NCBI RefSeq assembly: GCF_015163075.1
Contig: NZ_JADDXU010000011.1
Span: 124,001-188,000, forward strand
Length of the DNA: 64,000 bases
Reading direction: 5' to 3'
DNA from: Streptomyces justiciae
Lineage (GTDB): Bacteria; Actinomycetota; Actinomycetes; Streptomycetales; Streptomycetaceae
How positions within the stretch are numbered: the first letter of the stretch is position 1; the number at the start of each line of letters is the position of its first letter. This document shows, in pieces, positions 60,601 to 64,000 of this stretch. The notes beneath the pieces are model-generated. The model was given only the letters and a program-made list of their open reading frames with translations. It had not been told where the DNA came from and did not search any database. Made by a program: the position numbers and the translations under genes.

Positions 60601-61372
60601 TGGTGGGGTTGGTCTCGCTCTGGGGGTCGTACTGGTTCACGCCCCAGTCGGGTTCCGAAGTGCCGTCGTCGACCCAGGTGTTGCCGGCGTAGTGGCTGGT
60701 CCTCATGACCAGTTGCATGGCGTCGCCGGTCTGCCGGACGGTCCAGTTGAGGCCCTCGCCCCAGGTCTTGCCGATGGGCTCGGCCCGCAGGAGGAGTGAG
60801 AGGCCCCCGGTGGGGTCGGGTCCGCCGCGGAAGACGACGGTCGCGGTCTGGTCCTGCCAGTCGTGGTCCTGCGCGACCCGCCCGCCGATCCAGCGGGCGT
60901 CCGCCCAGTCCTCCTCCCCCTCCAACAGACCCGTCTCCCACCGGGCGGGCTCGCTCCAGGCGCCGGGCTCGCCCGTCTCGTCCCAGGTCCGCACCCGCCA
61001 GAAGTACGCCCGCTCCGACCGCAGACGCCCGCCGCCGTACGGCACCCCGGTGCTGACGGAGCCCGTCACCTTGCCGGTGCGCCACACATCCGACGCGCCG
61101 GGAGCGCTGCCGACCTGGATCTCGTACGCGCTCTGCCGACCCACCGGCGGTACCCAGCTGAACGCCGGTGCCGTCTCGGTACCCAGGGGCGCGACACGGG
61201 AGTTGACCTGAAGGTTCGCCGGCCCGGAGCCGCGACCGCCGCCCACCGCCGCTACGGCGTCCGATGCCGCGGCGAGCGGGAGGGCTGCCCCCACGCCGCC
61301 CGCTGCCGCCGCCGTCATGATGCCGAGCAGGTGCCGACGGCTCAGTGCAGCGGTTCTGTTGTCCTCGTCCAC
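57677..61372 (-). CDS. Tat-exported GH78 alpha-L-rhamnosidase
   Basis: A 1,231-residue secreted rhamnosidase. A twin-arginine signal (SRRHLLGIM) starts at residue 11. Strand-rich domains follow, including an extra LamG-like insert near residues 165-350. The GH78 (alpha/alpha)6 domain carries the acid motif SREKNGWTGDAM and the base region GATSLWEQWT. A C-terminal strand domain ends the protein. It should release L-rhamnose from plant or microbial glycans outside the cell. The GTG at 61372 has GAGGTGAG upstream, and a TGAAACGTTTCA operator lies 13 bases before it. It is divergent from a TetR gene. Confidence 0.9.
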   Translation of the reverse strand: MDEDNRTAALSRRHLLGIMTAAAAGGVGAALPLAAASDAVAAVGGGRGSGPANLQVNSRVAPLGTETAPAFSWVPPVGRQSAYEIQVGSAPGASDVWRTGKVTGSVSTGVPYGGGRLRSERAYFWRVRTWDETGEPGAWSEPARWETGLLEGEEDWADARWIGGRVAQDHDWQDQTATVVFRGGPDPTGGLSLLLRAEPIGKTWGEGLNWTVRQTGDAMQLVMRTSHYAGNTWVDDGTSEPDWGVNQYDPQSETNPTTSGTRSVPVGTVDLPASTGLTKDTWATRDHAVVVKVYGLTVTTTVNDVDVDTRTLTGDQIRRHGSFGFAGGTSATVRKVTVTGTGARDFAIDLTTGANPFESGIATLDGLTFPPKNPYIPAKNAVLPVAAPAPVLRRAFTLPRGRRVTRARLHLSAAGNVTFTVNGDPLTVDGRRATGGRTNVPRLLTDQSTYDRTVLYDTFDVTALLRAGGENVVGAELGRGWYGVTTPQEWYWQLAPYAGQPRLRAKLVVTYADGSSTTLVTDRDWLTADGPTTFDSVYSGEKYDARRADELGEWREVGYRPGRDWRAATVLIPPGSCASSAPEHHGPLPATTVPDGFKPAAVRAHEAEPVLVSRTLRPVSITETAPGSGTWVLDYGQILTGLVRLSLTGVRPAREGLTLRMRGGNRIAGGDGTVSSPLAVEEENFQHDANLQTHYYTLGRRPTQTWEQQFSHFGFRYLEVTNLERALGRAPDLDRDLDVLTVGVARSGFARTGTFGTDNALLNRLRRNLEWAEQNNLVQKPTDTPSREKNGWTGDAMASSESQSLTWDVNALLTNYLRHFPDNQISTGQLPMIVPVAKGGYGYDRTPGWNAAWKAVPAWDSAYFVIPWELYTYYGNSALFAELYAHQDTLLTYYETLFTAENDYEFEASLGAYSGAEAPGSNAVISLAFYIHFCDYMDKVGRRLGRTERATHYARLARTLRKAFIANYWDEAKGCFSRGSISSENAMAIAFDLVPGSDLDPDDPRHLAGTKTVQENTKALAKLLADRIVAADQHLQNDMYGSRYEFNILSEHGYTDVALKAVTQTGAPGYVYQIAKGATSLWEQWTDRLSVNHHYRSNVATWFYQSLAGIRPTSTAYETLRVRPYIPTAAVNSRVPKDTQDTDLAPATLDHVSASIDTVRGTVSSQWRRREDGRIALTVTVPYNTEAEIWVPAQGGPVSAPRGAHHVRRDTSGGAAYEVYRARAGSYRFNA

Positions 61373-61385
61373 GGCTCACCTCGTC

Positions 61386-61397
61386 TGAAACGTTTCA
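61386..61397. promoter_or_regulatory. LacI-type operator before the rhamnosidase gene
   Basis: TGAAACGTTTCA is a perfect 12-base palindrome of the LacI/CcpA-like type, 13 bases before the rhamnosidase GTG and next to a minus-strand TAGATA (61404-61399). A repressor there would block initiation. The LacI gene at 40.5 kb has a different palindrome before it, so another regulator is likely. Confidence 0.65.
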
Positions 61398-61630
61398 ATA
61401 TCTACCAAGCGGAAAGCTTACGAACGGGGCGGGCCGAAAAACAATGGGTGTGCTCGATCGGAGTCAGCCTGGTTCGGTCGCCCACGCCGAGGCCGAGCCG
61501 GGGACCTTGCGGCCGACCGACCGCTGAGAGGTGGCGACGAGTACGATCAACGTTCACCGTCAGGGCGATATGTGCTGCCCAGCGTTACTGACTGCCCGCC
61601 ACCGGCCGCGTCGGAGAAAGTGAGCACCCT

Positions 61631-62239
61631 GTGGGTGAGGCGAAAGCGCGAGGTCCGTACGCCAAGACGCCTGCCCGCCGGGCCGAGATCGTCCGGGCGG
61701 CGCGCGACAGCTTCGCCGAGAAGGGCTATGCCAAGGCCTCCCTGCGGGACATCGCCGAACGCGCCGGCATCACCCACGCGGGCCTGCTCCACCACTTCCG
61801 CAACAAGGACGAGCTCTTGGCCGAGGTGCTCGCCCAGCGCGACACCGAGGAGTGGGCGCAGGGGGTGACCCAGGTCGACACCCTGGACCGGCTGGCGCCC
61901 TACCTCGTGGCGCTCATCCGCCACCACCAGAAGGCGCCCGAGCTGATGCGGCTGTGGATCGAACTCGCGGCGGCTGCCTCACGCCCCGACCACCCGGCGC
62001 ACACGTACTTCGTCGAACGCTACGAACGGGGCCGCGGCCAGTTCGCCGACGGCCTCTCCGACGAGGCGTCCCGAGCCCGCCTCCGCAAAGACGTCACCCC
62101 GGCGAGCGCAGCGCTCCTCTTCCACGCCGTCCTCAACGGCCTCCAACTCCAGTGGGTGCTCGACCAGGACCTCGACATCCTGGGGCCGGTCACGGACTTC
62201 GTACGGCTCCTTTTCGACGACGCGTCCTCAGACGACTGA
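61631..62239 (+). CDS. TetR-family regulator divergent from rhamnosidase
   Basis: A 202-residue TetR regulator. The helix-turn-helix reads EIVRAARDSFAEKGYAKASL then IAERAGITHAGLLHHFRNKDEL. The C-terminal half (LMRLWIELAAAAS, LLFHAVLNGLQLQWVLD) resembles TetR proteins found beside glycosidase genes. The GTG at 61631 has GAGAAAG upstream. It may sense a sugar and co-control the divergent rhamnosidase gene; that is inference. Confidence 0.85.
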   Translation: MGEAKARGPYAKTPARRAEIVRAARDSFAEKGYAKASLRDIAERAGITHAGLLHHFRNKDELLAEVLAQRDTEEWAQGVTQVDTLDRLAPYLVALIRHHQKAPELMRLWIELAAAASRPDHPAHTYFVERYERGRGQFADGLSDEASRARLRKDVTPASAALLFHAVLNGLQLQWVLDQDLDILGPVTDFVRLLFDDASSDD

Positions 62240-62268
62240 ACGAACCGGGTCTGCGCTCTTCGCGCACG

Positions 62269-62769
62269 TCATGCCTCTTCGACACGGTCGGCGAAATAAC
62301 GGTCCCGGATCTCCCGGCTGTCCGGGGTGAAGGTCCGCTCCTGAAAGATCCGCGGCAGCTCGGATTCGCTGAGCCAGCCGTGCCAGGCGACCTCCCGTGA
62401 GTCCAGCGTGACAGCCCGCGGGATGACGGCGTCGCACACTCCGAGCCAGTGGGGGCTCAGCCCGCTTCGGTTGAGGAACTTGAACCGGAAGCGCACTGCG
62501 GCCGACACCCCCAGCTCCTCCTCCAACTCACGGGCGGCAGCCTGCTCGTAGGACTCCCCGACTCCCACGGCTCCACCGATGCCGACCTCGTGAAGCCCCG
62601 GGAATCGGGGCACTTGCTCAGCGCGCCGATGGACGAGGATCCGACCCTGCTCGTCGTGACACACGACCACGGCCACTCGGTGCAGCCAGCCCTCCCGTAC
62701 GGCGTCCCTCCGGCTCACCGGCCCGAGCACACGGTCCTGCGCATCGACACGCTCCACGACTTCGTCCAC
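62269..62769 (-). CDS. Nudix hydrolase (leaderless start proposed)
   Basis: A 166-residue Nudix protein, similar to isopentenyl-diphosphate isomerase-like and YfcD-type hydrolases. The Nudix box is complete: GAVGVGESYEQAAAREL followed by EEELGV (the pattern Gx5Ex7REUxEE). It cleaves nucleoside diphosphates linked to another group. GTG 62769 is proposed as the start because the protein then begins VDEVVERVDAQD, as in relatives, and because a -10-like GATCGT behind TTGTCAGTG ends seven bases earlier. The frame is open further upstream, but those codons lie inside the promoter motif itself. Confidence 0.8.
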   Translation of the reverse strand: MDEVVERVDAQDRVLGPVSRRDAVREGWLHRVAVVVCHDEQGRILVHRRAEQVPRFPGLHEVGIGGAVGVGESYEQAAARELEEELGVSAAVRFRFKFLNRSGLSPHWLGVCDAVIPRAVTLDSREVAWHGWLSESELPRIFQERTFTPDSREIRDRYFADRVEEA

Positions 62770-62776
62770 GCCGCAC

Positions 62777-62799
62777 ACGATCGCAGAGCCCACTGACAA
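62777..62799 (-). promoter_or_regulatory. PafBC-type promoter of the Nudix gene (leaderless)
   Basis: Minus strand TTGTCAGTG (62799-62791), eight bases, GATCGT (62782-62777), then seven bases to the GTG at 62769. The hexamer keeps A2 and T6 of TAnnnT. The spacing predicts a transcript starting at the first codon. Confidence 0.55.
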
Positions 62800-62812
62800 C
62801 GGTCCGGCACGC

Positions 62813-63547
62813 TCACCTGTGGGCGGCTCGGTTCATCTCGACGACATCCTCCAGGGTGGGATCGGCACCGAGGGCGGCGAAGCGCTCCCCCATGCTGTCC
62901 CGGACCGCCGCGTCCTTGACGCGATCGGCCGCGGCCAGGGCGGCCGGCAGCTCATCCAGTGTCAGCTCGGTGCAGTAGGCGGGGCCCATCGGTTGCTGAC
63001 GCCAGGAGTCGGCCAGTGCTCCCGCGTCGTACGGGTCGAATCCGGTGTCGTCCACCAGACGCATGGCCACCCGCTTGGCGTCCTCGGAATCACCCGCGAC
63101 CGGTATGGCGATACGGCCCGGAGTGCCCGCCGGGACGCCCTTCGTCCGCTGGGTCCCGGCCAGGGCGGCGTTCCAGGCCTTGACCACGGGGCGACCGAGG
63201 AGCTCGGAGGTGTAGACACTCTCTATGGCGCCGTCCTCCACTGCCTCGATCCGGCCGCTGAGGTGCGGGTAGTAGTTGGAGGTGTCGATGACCACCGTCT
63301 CGGCGGGGACGGAGGCGAACAGGTCGGCCAGCTGTCCCGCCGCCCCGAAGGGGATGGCCAGGACGACCGCGTCCCTGTCCTTGACGGCGTCCTCAAGTGC
63401 CACCGCACGGGCGCCGGTCTCCAGCACGTCGGGCGCGACGGCCTCCGACCCGCGGGCGTCGGCCACCTGCACGTCATGACCGGCTTCGCCGAGCTTGCGG
63501 GCGAGGTTGCCGCCGATCACTCCGGCACCGATAACAGAAATTTTCAT
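62813..63547 (-). CDS. NADPH-dependent F420 reductase-like NAD(P)-binding protein
   Basis: A 244-residue protein of the F420H2:NADP+ oxidoreductase/NADP-oxidoreductase coenzyme F420-dependent family. The N-terminal Rossmann motif is VIGAGVIGGNLA (GxGxxGxxxA). AIPFGAAGQLADLF and VIDTSNYYPHLSGRIE follow, then VKAWNAALAGTQRTKG. The ATG at 63547 lies directly before the first strand, with AGAAGGA upstream. It probably moves electrons between F420 and NADPH or reduces a small substrate. It is downstream of a TetR gene on the same strand, 64 bases apart. Confidence 0.85.
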   Translation of the reverse strand: MKISVIGAGVIGGNLARKLGEAGHDVQVADARGSEAVAPDVLETGARAVALEDAVKDRDAVVLAIPFGAAGQLADLFASVPAETVVIDTSNYYPHLSGRIEAVEDGAIESVYTSELLGRPVVKAWNAALAGTQRTKGVPAGTPGRIAIPVAGDSEDAKRVAMRLVDDTGFDPYDAGALADSWRQQPMGPAYCTELTLDELPAALAAADRVKDAAVRDSMGERFAALGADPTLEDVVEMNRAAHR

Positions 63548-63611
63548 GATTTGTCCTTCTAGGAAGCTGAGAAATGTGGAGCAGAGGCGCGGGACAGCGC
63601 CCGGCAGGGGC

Positions 63612-64000
63612 TTACGCCTCGGTGTTCCGTTCGCGGTAGCCGGCGACGATGAGCGCGCGCACCCGCTCCAGCGACTCCTCCTCCGCGGCACCGGCACCCT
63701 TGAGCCAGGCGACGGAGATGGCGGCGAGGAACAGGTCGTGCCCCTGTACGGAAGCGCGCACGTACCCCGTCTGCTGGGCGGCCCGCACGTACTCCTCGGT
63801 GGCGGAGATGACGATGTCGCAGGGCAGCGTGAGCGGGTTGTCCGGGTCCTGCGCCCTGGCCGCGGCCATGAGAGGTTCCGGCAGTCCGCTGAACGCGCTG
63901 AAGTACTCCTCCAGCGCGCGCAGCCACTGCTCCAGCGCCTTGTCGGCGTCGCCGAGGCGCGCGATCTCCTCCTGCCGGGCCACCAGTTCTTCGGAGCGCG
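63612..64000 (-). CDS. TetR-family regulator, C-terminal part (cut by window edge)
   Basis: At least 129 residues are readable, beginning RSEELVARQEEIARL, the usual end of a TetR helix-turn-helix, and running through a C-terminal ligand domain (LRALEEYFSAFSGLPEPL, QGHDLFLAAISVAWLK). The rest lies beyond the window. It is the likely regulator of the oxidoreductase gene that follows on the same strand. Confidence 0.75.
   Translation of the reverse strand, partial: RSEELVARQEEIARLGDADKALEQWLRALEEYFSAFSGLPEPLMAAARAQDPDNPLTLPCDIVISATEEYVRAAQQTGYVRASVQGHDLFLAAISVAWLKGAGAAEEESLERVRALIVAGYRERNTEA

Noticed and set aside
1..64000. Biosynthetic gene cluster, prophage, insertion sequence or CRISPR array
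   Set aside because: No polyketide or peptide synthetase modules, transposase or integrase, phage structural genes or regular spaced repeats were seen.

Overview
The window is chromosomal DNA of a high-GC actinomycete, almost certainly a Streptomyces. GC is near 70 percent or above and many starts are GTG. Typical families are present: DUF5709, DUF6153, DUF6480, a SigE-family sigma factor, and a sortase-type surface protein ending in LAETG. I saw no rRNA, tRNA, insertion sequence, prophage or CRISPR array. About 57 genes and one decayed gene fill nearly all of the window.

Region by region. 1-7.1 kb: mixed metabolism, with an AlkD-like repair protein, DUF899, a kinase-like protein, an SDR/LysR divergent pair, a YihY membrane protein, a VOC protein and an FUSC exporter. 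7.3-12.4 kb: a secreted GH16-like enzyme, a WYL regulator facing a VOC plus AlkZ-like glycosylase operon across a strong inverted repeat, and an Lrp regulator facing a leucine/valine dehydrogenase across a palindrome. 12.4-17.3 kb: a Tat-exported sulfite-oxidase-like enzyme, DUF5709, and a large DUF1996 wall-anchored protein.

17.4-30.1 kb: the most notable locus. Five tightly packed genes encode a DUF4132 protein, a 1,635-residue protein of unknown function, a MoxR-type AAA+ ATPase, a DUF5682-VWA fusion and a SWIM zinc-finger protein. This is the actinobacterial form of the Escherichia coli yehI-yehL-yehM-yehP-yehQ gene set, whose function is not established. It is preceded by an exact match to the RecA-independent DNA-damage promoter pattern (TTGTCAGTG-N8-TAnnnT) attributed to PafBC. 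Two other genes in the window, a SUKH/SMI1-type protein and a Nudix hydrolase, carry the same 9-mer at the spacing expected for leaderless transcripts.

30.2-40.3 kb: small stress-type genes behind a sigma-B-like promoter, an Fpg/Nei glycosylase, a nucleotidyltransferase-BON-phosphoesterase cassette, DUF1275, malic enzyme with its divergent LysR, and a copper module (DUF6153 plus multicopper oxidase) under a CsoR-like operator. 40.5-49.1 kb: a carbohydrate-utilisation locus with a LacI regulator, an ABC binding protein, two permeases, a GH42 beta-galactosidase and a secreted GH93-like beta-propeller with a ricin-type domain. It has no ATPase, as is usual when a shared MsiK-type ATPase is used.

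49.1-64 kb: OsmC, a sigma factor with a membrane partner, SUKH and peptidoglycan-binding proteins, and a TetR regulator facing a signal-less periplasmic-binding-like protein. Then come a decayed ECF41 sigma-factor gene, a large Tat-exported GH78 rhamnosidase behind a palindromic operator, a TetR regulator, a Nudix hydrolase, an F420-type NADPH oxidoreductase and the end of another TetR gene. All calls come from reading the sequence; no database search was run.
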